Positions 9,201 through 16,954 of a stretch of 29,501 nucleotides of DNA are shown one piece after another. The notes beneath the pieces are model-generated. The model was not told the origin of the DNA and did no database searches. It saw only the letters and a program-made list of their open reading frames with translations. Location: positions 1 through 29,501 of the forward strand of contig JANRKT010000017.1 in NCBI GenBank assembly GCA_033763355.1, written 5' to 3'. Position 1 is the stretch's first letter, and each line of letters opens with the position of its first letter. Source of the DNA: JANRKT01 sp033763355 (GTDB taxonomy: Bacteria; Bacteroidota; Bacteroidia; Chitinophagales; Chitinophagaceae). Position numbers and translations under genes: made by a program.

Positions 9201-11072
9201 AAAATTGGCTACCGCTCCAATAACGCGTATATAATTTGTTTTTGTTTCCAGGTCGCTGCATCCGTTATTAAACGAAGTCAATCTGACAGTATATGCGCCT
9301 GTATCCTGATAAACGTAAACGGGGTTTCTAAGTGTGCTGGTTCCGGTAGGCCCGCTTCCAAATTCCCAATACCATTCATCAACCGGCGCAGGGGTTAAAT
9401 CGGTAAAAGAAACATTTTCGCCCACACAAACAGTAAGCGGGTTAGCAACAAAATCTGTAGCAGGAAGTGTGCCTACCCTTACACCGGGATTGAATACAAG
9501 CGAATCCTGGCAACCGCCATTGGTTGTAATTCTTAATTTAACAGTATATGAACCAACGGCATTATAAGTATGAGAAGGATTAGCGGCGGTAGAAGTAAAT
9601 CCATCTCCAAAATCCCAAAAATAGGAAGCTACACCATCAATGGAAGTAATATTTGCAGTTGGGGTAACAGTCAGTGGCACACATCCTCTTGCAGGTATGC
9701 CATTTACCCTCAAAACCGGAGGTATAATTCGTATATATCCAATCCTTGTAAAGGCAGATTGGCAGCCTGCTGCATTTGTTACAGTAAGCCTGACGTTAAA
9801 TGTATCTGCTCTCGTATAGGTTTTAATGGGGTTTTGTTGTGTTGATGTGGTTCCGTCGCCAAAGTCCCACAACCAGCTTACAGCACCCGTTGACTGATCC
9901 TGGAAATTTATAGTAAACGGGGCACGGCAACTAATAACATTATTAATTGCAACAAAATTGGCAACAGGTGTATCAATTACATGTATAAGCCTGGTTACAT
10001 CATCAAAACAACCACCGAAATTATTGCTTAGTGTAACCGTATATGTACCAGCAGCAGTATAAGTTTTACTTGCATTTATTGCGTTAAGTGTTGTGCCATC
10101 GCCAAAATCCCAGACAGAACTTGAGGGATTAGGTACTGAGAGGTTCTGAAATCTTGCGAGCTTTCCCAGACAGACAGTGTCCGGCCCAGAAAAACTAGAT
10201 TGCACATTGCCAATAGTAATTGAATTGGACTTGCTGATTGTATCTGTGCATCCGCCACTGCTGCTTACTATAAGCCTTACAGTAAAGTTCCCGCCTGTTG
10301 TATAAGTATGAACGGGGCTTTGCTGTGCGGATGTTTGTCCATCGCCAAAATCCCATTGGTAAGTTAAAACAGCGGGACCTGTACTTAAATTATTGAAAAG
10401 GACATCTGCCGGGGGTTTACAATCACTTGGCGGTGCATTTGTGAAATTTGCAGTTACGCCGTTAGGGATAACAATATATTGTGTCTTGCCTATGGTTTGC
10501 GAACATCCAAAACTATTTGTAACCCTTAATGTAACATTAAAGTTTCCTGCTATCCTGTAAACATGACGGGGATTTTGCTCACTGCTTATATTGCCATCGC
10601 CAAAATCCCATTCCCATGATGTAATGGTTCCTGAACCGGCTACAGACTGATCAGTAAATTGAACAGGAAAAGGGAAACATCCTGTTGTATTATTGGCGGT
10701 AAATTCAGCTGCAGGCAAAGCGTGTACGGTAATGTAATTTGTTCTTATTACAGAATCACTTCCGCCTGCATTGGTTACAACAAGTTTTACAGTATATGTA
10801 CCGGGATTGAAATAAGTAGTTACAGGATTTTGAAGTGTGGTTATTGTTCCGTTGCCCAGGTCCCACCTGTATGATGCAGGGTTGCCGGTTGACAAATCAG
10901 TAAACCTGACCAGTAATGGAGCACAGCCCGATGTGGGGCTCGCTGCAAAATTGGCCGTGGGTTGTGCTGTTAGGGTTGATAAGCACAAGGTAGCACATAT
11001 CAGCAGGTGTATCTTTTTCAAAGGTGGTTCAGCCTTTAACAGGGGATTAAAGATAAGTTTTCTAAAGGTCAT
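6240..11072 (-). CDS. Giant PKD-repeat surface adhesin with T9SS type B (CHU_C) sorting domain
   Basis: A 1610-residue secreted protein. Signal peptide at about 20-36 (cleavage near LTAQ), then 15 PKD domains by my count of the WDFGDG-type motif (about 38-1280, about 83 residues each), three related Ig-like repeats (about 1281-1511, pattern DAGADTTICLGQ), and a C-terminal CHU_C domain (about 1512-1610) with NTFSPNGDGMNDIF and FNRWGQIVF, the type B T9SS signal. Most PKD units carry one Cys near the start (GCxPL type) and one near the end (GGC or FGC), consistent with a disulphide per unit in an extracellular protein. Likely roles are adhesion or gliding, by analogy with SprB; there is no enzyme domain. 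The first ATG leaves about 19 residues before the hydrophobic core, so the true start could be slightly later. It is followed in the operon by the PorP/SprF-like gene. Confidence 0.93.
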   Translation of the reverse strand: MTFRKLIFNPLLKAEPPLKKIHLLICATLCLSTLTAQPTANFAASPTSGCAPLLVRFTDLSTGNPASYRWDLGNGTITTLQNPVTTYFNPGTYTVKLVVTNAGGSDSVIRTNYITVHALPAAEFTANNTTGCFPFPVQFTDQSVAGSGTITSWEWDFGDGNISSEQNPRHVYRIAGNFNVTLRVTNSFGCSQTIGKTQYIVIPNGVTANFTNAPPSDCKPPADVLFNNLSTGPAVLTYQWDFGDGQTSAQQSPVHTYTTGGNFTVRLIVSSSGGCTDTISKSNSITIGNVQSSFSGPDTVCLGKLARFQNLSVPNPSSSVWDFGDGTTLNAINASKTYTAAGTYTVTLSNNFGGCFDDVTRLIHVIDTPVANFVAINNVISCRAPFTINFQDQSTGAVSWLWDFGDGTTSTQQNPIKTYTRADTFNVRLTVTNAAGCQSAFTRIGYIRIIPPVLRVNGIPARGCVPLTVTPTANITSIDGVASYFWDFGDGFTSTAANPSHTYNAVGSYTVKLRITTNGGCQDSLVFNPGVRVGTLPATDFVANPLTVCVGENVSFTDLTPAPVDEWYWEFGSGPTGTSTLRNPVYVYQDTGAYTVRLTSFNNGCSDLETKTNYIRVIGAVANFTSAVDCNNRRQVTFTNLSKNYQAISWDFGDGNTSTVLNPVHTYPAGSGIYNVKLTATNGSCTHVLTRQVRIVFETADFVIDPNPTCRFQATYFRTINSADTNISRYDWDFGSGVFVPAPRTVSTSFSNTGDFVARLIITDINGCKDTTSKPFRINGPLASFNATNTVGCKGLTANFNDLSTTDGVNNIIYKIWTWGDGRVDTINNAPYQHTYPNAGIYTVKLKIIDASGCADSVTSVNLVRTSDPKAAYIQSDTSSCPSSPIQFTNQSTGSIVSNFWDFGNGFTSTLLNPTLSYINTGTFNVKLRITDSYGCSDSVTKPITIDRPVATFDLSDTIGTCPPLAVNFTFTGSYNKTIRWDFGDGGTSALANPTHFYTLPGTYIARLTVTSPGGCTDVSTRTIRVFGPNGTISYTPNGGCMPLDMSFNVVTTGVDSVIWDFDNGIIFQTKGTDTTYTYNVAGSYLPRAILQDATGCRVPISGIDTVKVVGIIPKFGASKKILCDRGIVQFTDSTITNGRITNWLWDFGDGATSTQQNPSHTYTTPGDFNVMLTVVTEFGCTESVTVPAYIKLVNSPVTDIAGLTEACEPATLNFNGVVLVPDNTIVDWFWSFGNGQTSTLQNPLPQNYLLAGNYTVQMYVTNSSGCIDTVIKNVTIHPLPVTDAGADTTICLGQTIQLNATGAATYQWQPPASNLNCTNCPSPLASPIVNTTYYVKGITGFGCEVTDSVRVFVKQPFTVTVSPDAVICVGQTAQLTSTGAELYSWDPPTGLNNANIASPVAKPATTTTYTVTGRDNKNCFTSTGSVTVTVYPIPTVNAGPDLTIPVGSSLQLNTNASADVTNILWSPAASLSCTVCPNPVATPKVNTTYTVTVSNDGNCIATDFVTVFVTCTKGNLYIPNTFSPNGDGMNDIFYPRGRGISAIKALRVFNRWGQIVFEKQNFNANDASSGWDGTFKGTRLTPDVYVYIIDVVCENNTLLTFKGDVSLIR
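7233..10961 (-). repeat. Array of 15 PKD-domain repeats within the adhesin gene
   Basis: Approximate extent of the PKD array. Each unit is about 250 nt and carries a WDFGDG-like motif, then a T-S-T-x-x-N-P-x-x-x-Y segment and a G-x-Y/F-x-V-x-L strand. Units have diverged well at DNA level (no long identical blocks noticed), so the array looks old rather than freshly duplicated. Variants include DLGNG in unit 1, EFGSG in unit 7, TWGDG in unit 10 and DFDNG in unit 13. Confidence 0.85.
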
Positions 11073-11251
11073 CTCTAAGTAAAATTGAATATATTTAAGG
11101 ATACAGTGTAAGGATAAAACGAAGCCTGTTCGGCAAGCGTTGTATATTAAACTGTTAGACAGGAAAAAAAGTATCCTGGAGGAAAGTTTTTACTGAGAAA
11201 TAATACCAGGTTTTGTGCAGAAAAGAGGGCCCCATTAATATAATATACCAG

Positions 11252-11677
11252 TTATTTTTTTACAAGCTTTAGATAAGCTGTTCTGTTTGTGTTGGTTGGC
11301 CTTGCCTCAACAAGCGTAAAAGTATTATTGATAATTTTCCAGGTATCGTTTAGCCTTTTCAGTGTGTCATTTCCTGAGGGGAAGCTGGAAAAAATAGTCA
11401 TGGCCGAGGGGTCCCCGAGCCAACTGCCATCTGTAGTGGCCGATGATTTAATACCCTGTACAGTACCATTTTCATAAAACTGGAATTCATAACCCGTGAA
11501 TTCAGATGAAACATCCACGCTGTTTTCAGTAAAACCCTGCACAATCCAGCGGCCGCTGGTCATGGCTTCAATAACAATATTTTTTTGTATTTCTTCTTTT
11601 TTCTTGGCGCAATGGGCAATAGAAATAGCTGTAAGCACAAGCATTAAAAAAAAGTTGGGCGAATAGAGCTTTTTCAT
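11252..11677 (-). CDS. Small putative lipoprotein, lipocalin-like beta-rich fold
   Basis: A 141-residue protein with an N-terminal signal (MKKLYSPNFFLMLVLTAISI) followed by AHCAKKK, where Cys23 is the likely lipidated residue. The rest is beta-rich, with a G-R-W-I-V-Q-G-F start, an F-Q-F-Y-E-N-G-T-V strand, G-S-W-L, W-K-I-I-N-N-T-F-T-L and a final Y-L-K-L-V-K-K. That order (GxW near the N-terminus, then a graded series of strands) resembles the small lipocalin-like lipoproteins common in Bacteroidota, but I cannot confirm the family. It begins 18 nt after the stop of the M32 carboxypeptidase gene and is probably its operon partner. A 179-nt non-coding stretch separates its stop from the adhesin gene; I see no clear hairpin or promoter in it. 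Confidence 0.7.
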   Translation of the reverse strand: MKKLYSPNFFLMLVLTAISIAHCAKKKEEIQKNIVIEAMTSGRWIVQGFTENSVDVSSEFTGYEFQFYENGTVQGIKSSATTDGSWLGDPSAMTIFSSFPSGNDTLKRLNDTWKIINNTFTLVEARPTNTNRTAYLKLVKK

Positions 11678-11695
11678 AGCAAATGACTATTGGAT

Positions 11696-13204
11696 TCAGG
11701 GATAAATTGCTGCGTATTTTCTGCTCAGGTATTCCACAAAATAAGAACTATCTAACGGCCGGCCTGTGTATTTATTGCACAATTCCTCACTTGTATAATA
11801 CCTTCCGTGCTGATATACACATTGTTGCAACCATATTAACAGCCTGTTAAATGAAAGGGTTGAGACATCATCAGCAAGCCCTTGTATAGCTGTCCGGGCG
11901 GATTCAAATAACTGTACTGCATAAAAACTCCCCAGGCTATAAGTAGGAAAATAGCCAAAACTCCCATGGCTCCAGTGTATGTCCTGCAGGCATCCCTGTT
12001 TATCATCTGGAACGGTTACGTCAAGATTTTCACTGTATTTTTCATTCCAGTACGCCGGAATATCATGTGTCTCCAGTGAGCCATCCAATAAACCTTTTTC
12101 AAGTTCATACCGGATCATGATATGAAAATGATAAGTCAGTTCGTCTGCTTCAGTACGGATAAGCGAAGGCTGTACCTTATTGATTGCTTTATAAAATTCT
12201 TTATCAGTTACTCTATTTAACTGCTCAGGGAAATGGTTTTTTAAGCGGGGCAAAAGCGCCCCGCAAAATTCATGGCTCCTGCCAATACAATTCTCCCACA
12301 ACCGGCTCTGTGACTCGTGTATGCTGAAGGAACAGGCTTCGCCAAGCGGCAACCCATATTCTTCTTCAGGCAGTCCCTGTTCATAAAGGGCATGTCCCCC
12401 TTCGTGTATGCAGCTCCATAGCATTGAGGTAAAATCCATTTCATCAATCCTTGTGGTTACCCTTACATCTTTTGAATTAAAATTAATGGTAAACGGGTGT
12501 TCAGAAATATCCTGGCGGCCTGCTTTAAAATCATATCCCATCAGTTCAAGCACCTCTAATCCCAGCTTCCACTGGGCATTTTTATCAAAATGCTGATGAA
12601 GGAATGCATCATCTACCTGCGGTTTTGAAATTATTTTATCCAGTAAATTTTTTAATGGCGCTTTCAGGTCATCAAATAATTTATCAACCAGTACAACGGT
12701 GCAGCCTTTTTCAAATTCATTAAGCAGGGCATCATAAGGGTGATGCTGGTAACCGAGTATATGTGTTTCTTCTCTTTTTAATTCAACCAGCCTGGATAGT
12801 TCTTTCTGCATAACAGCAAAAGAATTGTTCTTTCTTGCCTCAAGCCACACATAAAAGGTTTTGTTGACCTGTTCACTCATTTCACGTACGAAGGAAGGTG
12901 AATATTTTTTATTTTTGTTGTAATCTTCGAGTGTAAGAACAACATTTCTTTTTCCCCTGTCATCAATATCATTTCTCTGCACCAGCTCATTTAATAAATC
13001 ACCCAACCCTTTATCAGTAAAAAGCCGGTGGGCAATTTCTGATAGTGTTGCAATCTGCCTTCCACGGGTTGCCGCCCCTTTTTCAGGCAGGTAAGTTTCC
13101 TGGTCCCATTGTAAAACAGCGCTGGAAAATTTTACATCGGCAATCTCCTGCATCTTTTCCCGGTAGGATGAATACAGGTCATTTGTTGAAGCAATATTTA
13201 TCAT
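11696..13204 (-). CDS. Carboxypeptidase M32 (thermostable carboxypeptidase Taq family)
   Basis: Zinc metallocarboxypeptidase that trims C-terminal residues from peptides, probably cytoplasmic as there is no signal peptide. The 502 residues match the usual length. All M32 signature motifs are visible: HPF at 236-238, DVRVT at 246-250, the zinc-binding HEGGH at 267-271, HESQSR at 296-301 (Glu297 as third zinc ligand), IRTEAD around 355, and GCLQDIHW around 415. It is mostly helical. The start at 13204 gives the expected N-terminus, ending in the L-Q-W-D-Q-E-T segment near residue 31. The lipoprotein gene follows 18 nt downstream. A strong hairpin just upstream separates it from the DinB-like gene. 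Confidence 0.96.
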   Translation of the reverse strand: MINIASTNDLYSSYREKMQEIADVKFSSAVLQWDQETYLPEKGAATRGRQIATLSEIAHRLFTDKGLGDLLNELVQRNDIDDRGKRNVVLTLEDYNKNKKYSPSFVREMSEQVNKTFYVWLEARKNNSFAVMQKELSRLVELKREETHILGYQHHPYDALLNEFEKGCTVVLVDKLFDDLKAPLKNLLDKIISKPQVDDAFLHQHFDKNAQWKLGLEVLELMGYDFKAGRQDISEHPFTINFNSKDVRVTTRIDEMDFTSMLWSCIHEGGHALYEQGLPEEEYGLPLGEACSFSIHESQSRLWENCIGRSHEFCGALLPRLKNHFPEQLNRVTDKEFYKAINKVQPSLIRTEADELTYHFHIMIRYELEKGLLDGSLETHDIPAYWNEKYSENLDVTVPDDKQGCLQDIHWSHGSFGYFPTYSLGSFYAVQLFESARTAIQGLADDVSTLSFNRLLIWLQQCVYQHGRYYTSEELCNKYTGRPLDSSYFVEYLSRKYAAIYP

Positions 13205-13231
13205 GCAGGAACAGTTAACCCGATAAATATA

Positions 13232-13259
13232 AACAGCTTTCAGAATCCTGAAAGCTGTT
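13232..13259 (-). terminator. Strong hairpin terminator after the DinB-like gene
   Basis: Perfect 12-bp arms AACAGCTTTCAG and CTGAAAGCTGTT around an AATC loop, followed on the minus strand by TTTATATTTA. A second short inverted repeat (ATTCTT/AAGAAT, 13271-13286) lies between it and the upstream stop codon. It separates the DinB-like gene from the carboxypeptidase gene. Confidence 0.7.
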
Positions 13260-13289
13260 CACAGGTTTTTATTCTTAAAAAAGAATTGC

Positions 13290-13898
13290 TTATTGTTTGG
13301 GGAAGCCCGGGTCTTTTTTTATTTCGTTGATCTGTTCAGTGTGCCTGCTGCTGTGTGCCGCAATAAAAAGCACCATCTGGTAAGCATCAATTGAGCCGAT
13401 GGGTGTAGCTACAACGTGGTTGCGCATATCTTCTTTGGTAGCCCTGATGAATTTTATAATATCCGCTCTTTGGTAACGAAATGCTGTTAACGCATCTTCT
13501 ACTGCATAAAATTTATGGTTACCGGGTTTCAATGGTTCAGGCGCCTGTGCCTTAACAGTACGGTTGGTAATCATTTTAATAATTTCCTGATCGCTCACTT
13601 TTATTTGGGCTCTTTTGCCGGGGTTGGCTTTTTCTTTAAGTGTGGTTTGTAAACTTTCCCAAAGGCCGGTTTCTGCAAGCGCTATGTGCTGCATACATTC
13701 CCTGATGGACCACCTGTCCGGCGGGGGTTTATAATTTAACTGCGGTTCCGAAAGGCCTTCTATACTTTTGAGCAGGGCAACACGGGTTTCGTCAAGGTAA
13801 TTAATAGCTGATTTCCTCTCTTTTTTAGAAAGCAGGGCCGTAGGAGACAGAAATCCCATCAATACCAGCAGCACAGAGGCAAATACCATTTTTTTCAT
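13290..13898 (-). CDS. DinB-fold protein with signal peptide
   Basis: A 202-residue four-helix-bundle protein of the DinB/YfiT superfamily. Members bind a metal through three histidines; here His71 (in CMQHIAL), His182 and His186 (in AAHSSRHTEQI) fit that pattern, and the DRWSIRECMQH block is a family hallmark. The enzyme activity is unknown. It begins with a hydrophobic signal sequence (MKKMVFASVLLVLMGFLSPT), which suggests export, unlike typical cytoplasmic DinB proteins. I chose the ATG at 13898; the open frame reaches back to a TTG at 13922, which would bury the signal peptide. It lies 100 nt downstream of the DUF695-RraB gene on the same strand. Confidence 0.87.
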   Translation of the reverse strand: MKKMVFASVLLVLMGFLSPTALLSKKERKSAINYLDETRVALLKSIEGLSEPQLNYKPPPDRWSIRECMQHIALAETGLWESLQTTLKEKANPGKRAQIKVSDQEIIKMITNRTVKAQAPEPLKPGNHKFYAVEDALTAFRYQRADIIKFIRATKEDMRNHVVATPIGSIDAYQMVLFIAAHSSRHTEQINEIKKDPGFPKQ

Positions 13899-13928
13899 AA
13901 AGTGAAATTTCAGCAATAGCAACGAATA

Positions 13929-13957
13929 AAAAGGTATTAATAATATGGCAAAACAAA
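13929..13957 (-). promoter_or_regulatory. Possible promoter of the DinB-like gene
   Basis: Minus-strand TTTG (13957-13954), 17 nt, then TACCTTTT (13936-13929), one mismatch to TANNTTTG. It lies 30 nt before the chosen ATG. Confidence 0.4.
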
Positions 13958-13998
13958 AAAGCTGTGCAAGTTATTGATAACCTTGCGGGTTTGCCCGT

Positions 13999-14799
13999 CT
14001 ATTTTACCACAAAAGTTTCCCAGCCATCATAACGACCGTTGAATTTGCGGGCCAGTTCCCACAGGTAAAGGCAAATCCTGTCAATTTGGGTGTAAGATGG
14101 TATGTCATCCCGGAAAAGCTTCAGCTTATAGGGATATTCTCCGGAGCCGGGGTCATCATCAGGCTGGTGCGGAAATTTAAACCCCGATTCTTTTATTTCC
14201 TTTAAAAAAAGCTCCCTTGAAGTTTTTGTTTTAAAGTAAATGTTGTGATCGATTTGCCGGGCAGTTTTTAAGGCATCACCGTTTCTTTTGAGGTTGTCCA
14301 CGGTCCTGCGGTTTTGAATCCTTTCCATTTCTTTATCCGGAGGATACAGTACCTCGAAATAGTTACTCCATTTCTTGTCTTCTTTGGCCTGGCAAAGCCA
14401 TTGGTAAGATTCAAAATTTTTAAACGCTGTTGCTGCCGTAAATAGATAATCAACGGTATCAAGGGTGTAAAAATAAAATTCACGCAGGCCCCTTTGGGTA
14501 AACCTTCCGGCATACAGTGCGCCAGATTTTTGTTCCATATAATAAACCAGCGAATCTTCCAGGTTATCCATTACCGCAGCCTCTGATTCACCCGGCAGGC
14601 CATTGGTTTGCGGTTTGTTTATTTTGGTGCGGACGATGATTACAAAAGGCCTTTCCTTTTGAGGCGCTTTTTGTGCAAGCCCAAGATCAACTACAACAGA
14701 TAGCGGTTTGTTGTTTACTTCCATCAGGTAAGTATCCCAATCGCCCTGTGCATTGGCGGTTAATGAAAGCAAAACTGGTAACAAATAAAAAAATCTCAT
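13999..14799 (-). CDS. DUF695 / RraB-domain protein with signal peptide
   Basis: A 266-residue protein. A signal peptide covers about 1-18 (MRFFYLLPVLLSLTANAQG). The middle (about 19-150) resembles DUF695, with W-D-T-Y-L near the start and the L-R-E-F-Y-F-Y segment. The C-terminal part (about 165-266) resembles RraB, known in E. coli as an RNase E inhibitor, ending in the typical LYLWELARKFNGRYDGWETF. The two domains are known to occur together, but the export signal is odd for a domain linked to cytoplasmic RNA decay, so the role here is probably different. The ATG at 14799 is preferred; one at 14811 is also possible, while the open frame to 14946 would overlap the divergent nif3-like gene. 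I am sure of the domain pattern and unsure of the function. Confidence 0.8.
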   Translation of the reverse strand: MRFFYLLPVLLSLTANAQGDWDTYLMEVNNKPLSVVVDLGLAQKAPQKERPFVIIVRTKINKPQTNGLPGESEAAVMDNLEDSLVYYMEQKSGALYAGRFTQRGLREFYFYTLDTVDYLFTAATAFKNFESYQWLCQAKEDKKWSNYFEVLYPPDKEMERIQNRRTVDNLKRNGDALKTARQIDHNIYFKTKTSRELFLKEIKESGFKFPHQPDDDPGSGEYPYKLKLFRDDIPSYTQIDRICLYLWELARKFNGRYDGWETFVVK

Positions 14800-14863
14800 A
14801 TAAAGCAACATGCTGTTCGGAAAAGTCAAAGTAATTTCAATTTTCATAAACCAGCTAACAACT

Positions 14864-15963
14864 ATGCAGATTGCCGGTATAATTAACTTTTTAGAAACAA
14901 TTGCACCGCCTGCATTGCAGGAAGCATATGACAATGCGGGGCTCATTACAGGTTCCCCTCAATGGGAATGTTCCGGCGCAATACTGGCCCTGGATGCAAC
15001 TGAAGAAGTTATTGAAGAGGCTATAAATAAAAAATATAACCTTGTTGTTGCACATCACCCCATCGTATTCAGCGGGCTGAAAAAAATAACGGGAAAAAAT
15101 TATGTTGAAAGGGCCATTATAAAAGCCATAAAGAATGACATAGCCATTTATGCCATCCATACCAACCTCGACAATGTGATGCATGGTGTAAATGGTAAAA
15201 TTGCCGCCCTCATTGGTTTACAAAACTGCAGGCCCCTTTTGCATAAAGAAGGTACGCTTAAAAAACTCTTCACTTTTGCGCCTGTTGACAAAGCGGAACA
15301 GGTGCGTAATGCCATTTTTACTGCAGGCGGCGGGCAAATCGGCAATTATTCTGAATGCAGTTTTAATGCAGAAGGAACCGGGACCTTTAAAGCGGAAAGC
15401 GGAGCTGACCCTTATGTAGGCGAATTGGGTAAGCAGCATAAAGAAAACGAAGTAAAAATAGAAGTAATATTTCCAGCTTATTTGGAGCATTTGATTGTTG
15501 GGGAAATGAAAAAGTCACATCCCTATGAAGAAGTAGCTTATGATGTGGTGAGCCTTTCCAATGTGCACCGGCAAATTGGTTCGGGTATAATAGGTGAATT
15601 GGCGAAACCAATGACGGAAGGAGAATTCCTGCGCCACATCTGCACAGTTTTCAGGCTTAAAATGGCGAAACATACTCCGTTAACAGGCAGCAGTATTCAG
15701 CGGGTAGCGGTTTGCGGCGGGGCAGGCAGTTTCCTGATTTCCAGGGCGCTGGCTTCCGAAGCCGGTGCATATATAACCTCTGATATTAAATACCATGAGT
15801 TTTTGATGCCGACGGAAAAATGCTGCTTGCTGATATTGGCCATTATGAAAGTGAACAGTTTACTGTTGATCTTCTTCATGACCTTTTGAAGGAAAAATTC
15901 CCTAACTTTGCTGCCCTTAAAACAACAGTGGATACCAACCCGGTACGGTATTTTGCAGGTTGA
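14864..15963 (+). CDS. Nif3-like dinuclear metal centre protein, frameshifted near the 3' end
   Basis: Member of the Nif3/YbgI family, hexameric proteins with a two-metal site and uncertain biochemical role. The start at 14864 gives the family N-terminus (F-L-E-T-I-A-P-P-A-L-Q-E-A-Y-D-N-A-G-L). Metal-ligand motifs include HHPIVFSG (His64, His65) and HTNLDN (Asp103). After YHEF the frame given by the start codon leaves the family sequence and stops at 15889. Restoring one T at the T5 run 15800-15804 gives EFFDADGK, then DIGHYESE (the last His/Glu metal ligands), and a stop at 15961-15963. The repaired protein is 366 residues, the usual size in Bacteroidota. Either a sequencing error in a homopolymer or a real mutation explains this. 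It is followed by the zinc-ribbon gene, a common neighbour. Confidence 0.9.
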
Positions 15964-16080
15964 GCAGCATTGAGAAAGTTGAAAGGAATGATACCTGCAT
16001 GACGGACAGGCAAAGGAAGATGCCTGATTAGATGTTGCCGGTCACATCCTGGGTTTAAAAAAGAAACTTCAAATTCATAT

Positions 16081-16836
16081 ATGGCACAAGTAAAAGAATA
16101 CTCAGTTGAAGAAAAACTCACAGCCCTTGTGAACATCCAGAAAATTGAAAGCAAGATGGATGAAATACAGGTGCTTAAGGGCGAACTGCCCATGGAAGTA
16201 AGCGACCTGGAAGATGAAATACAGGGTTTACATTCAAGGGAAACACGGATTGAAGAAGAAATCAATGGCATTAATGAGTTTATCGAGCAAAAGAAAAACA
16301 TTATTAAAGATGCCCAGGCTTTAATAAAGAAATACGAAAAGCAAAGTTCCAATGTAAAAAACAACAGGGAGTTTGAAGCCATCAATAAAGAAATTGAGAT
16401 GCAGACCCTGGAAGTGAAACTGGCCGAAAAGCATATTAAAGACGCCAACGAAGAAATTGCTGAAAAAGCCAGGTTACTTGAAAGCGCAAAAAAAGCCATT
16501 TCAAATAAAGAAGGTAACCTGAAGCACAAAAAAGGGGAACTGGAAAAGATAATTGGCGAAACTGAAAAGGAAGAAAAAGATTATCACAAACTGGCACAGG
16601 AAGCCCGTGAAAGAGCAGACCATCGTTTGCTGGCATCGTATGAGCGGATAAGGAAAAATTACAGGAATGGTTTATCTGTAGTACCTATTGTCAGGGATGC
16701 CTGTGGCGGTTGTTTCAATGCCATTCCGCCCCAGCGCCAAAGTGAAATACGCCAGCGCAAGAAGATAATAGTTTGCGAAAACTGCGGACGTATCCTTGTG
16801 GATGAAGAATTGCACGACAGTGTGGAAACAAAATAA
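16081..16836 (+). CDS. Coiled-coil protein with C-terminal C4 zinc ribbon
   Basis: A 251-residue protein with a long coiled-coil hairpin (about 10-185, very rich in Glu and Lys with heptad-like spacing) and a C-terminal zinc ribbon, CGGC at 208-211 and CENC at 232-235. This is the zf-RING_7 / CT398-like layout, often annotated as a C4-type zinc-ribbon protein and proposed to bind nucleic acid or secretion components; the function is not settled. It lies 117 nt after the nif3-like gene, an association seen often in bacteria, and is followed by a clear terminator. No catalytic motif is visible. The ATG at 16081 is the only sensible start. Confidence 0.92.
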   Translation: MAQVKEYSVEEKLTALVNIQKIESKMDEIQVLKGELPMEVSDLEDEIQGLHSRETRIEEEINGINEFIEQKKNIIKDAQALIKKYEKQSSNVKNNREFEAINKEIEMQTLEVKLAEKHIKDANEEIAEKARLLESAKKAISNKEGNLKHKKGELEKIIGETEKEEKDYHKLAQEARERADHRLLASYERIRKNYRNGLSVVPIVRDACGGCFNAIPPQRQSEIRQRKKIIVCENCGRILVDEELHDSVETK

Positions 16837-16865
16837 TATTCAAACTTAAATTAATGTTGATAATG

Positions 16866-16895
16866 AAGCCGCTTTACTGTAAGCGGCTTTTGTTT
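16866..16895 (+). terminator. Rho-independent terminator after the zinc-ribbon gene
   Basis: AAGCCGCTT (16866-16874) and AAGCGGCTT (16881-16889) form a perfect 9-bp stem with a TACTGT loop, followed by a T-rich tail. It lies 30 nt past the stop and 60 nt before recN. Confidence 0.8.
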
Positions 16896-16954
16896 TGCAC
16901 TTAAATTTGGTTGGGCTGCTGCCCTGAATTATATAATTTGCTGCTGCTATTATT

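Noticed and set aside
15876..16529. 217-residue minus-strand open frame opposite the nif3-like end and zinc-ribbon gene
   Set aside because: Its Ser/Phe/Leu-rich sequence mirrors the Glu/Lys-rich coiled coil on the other strand; no family resemblance or promoter.
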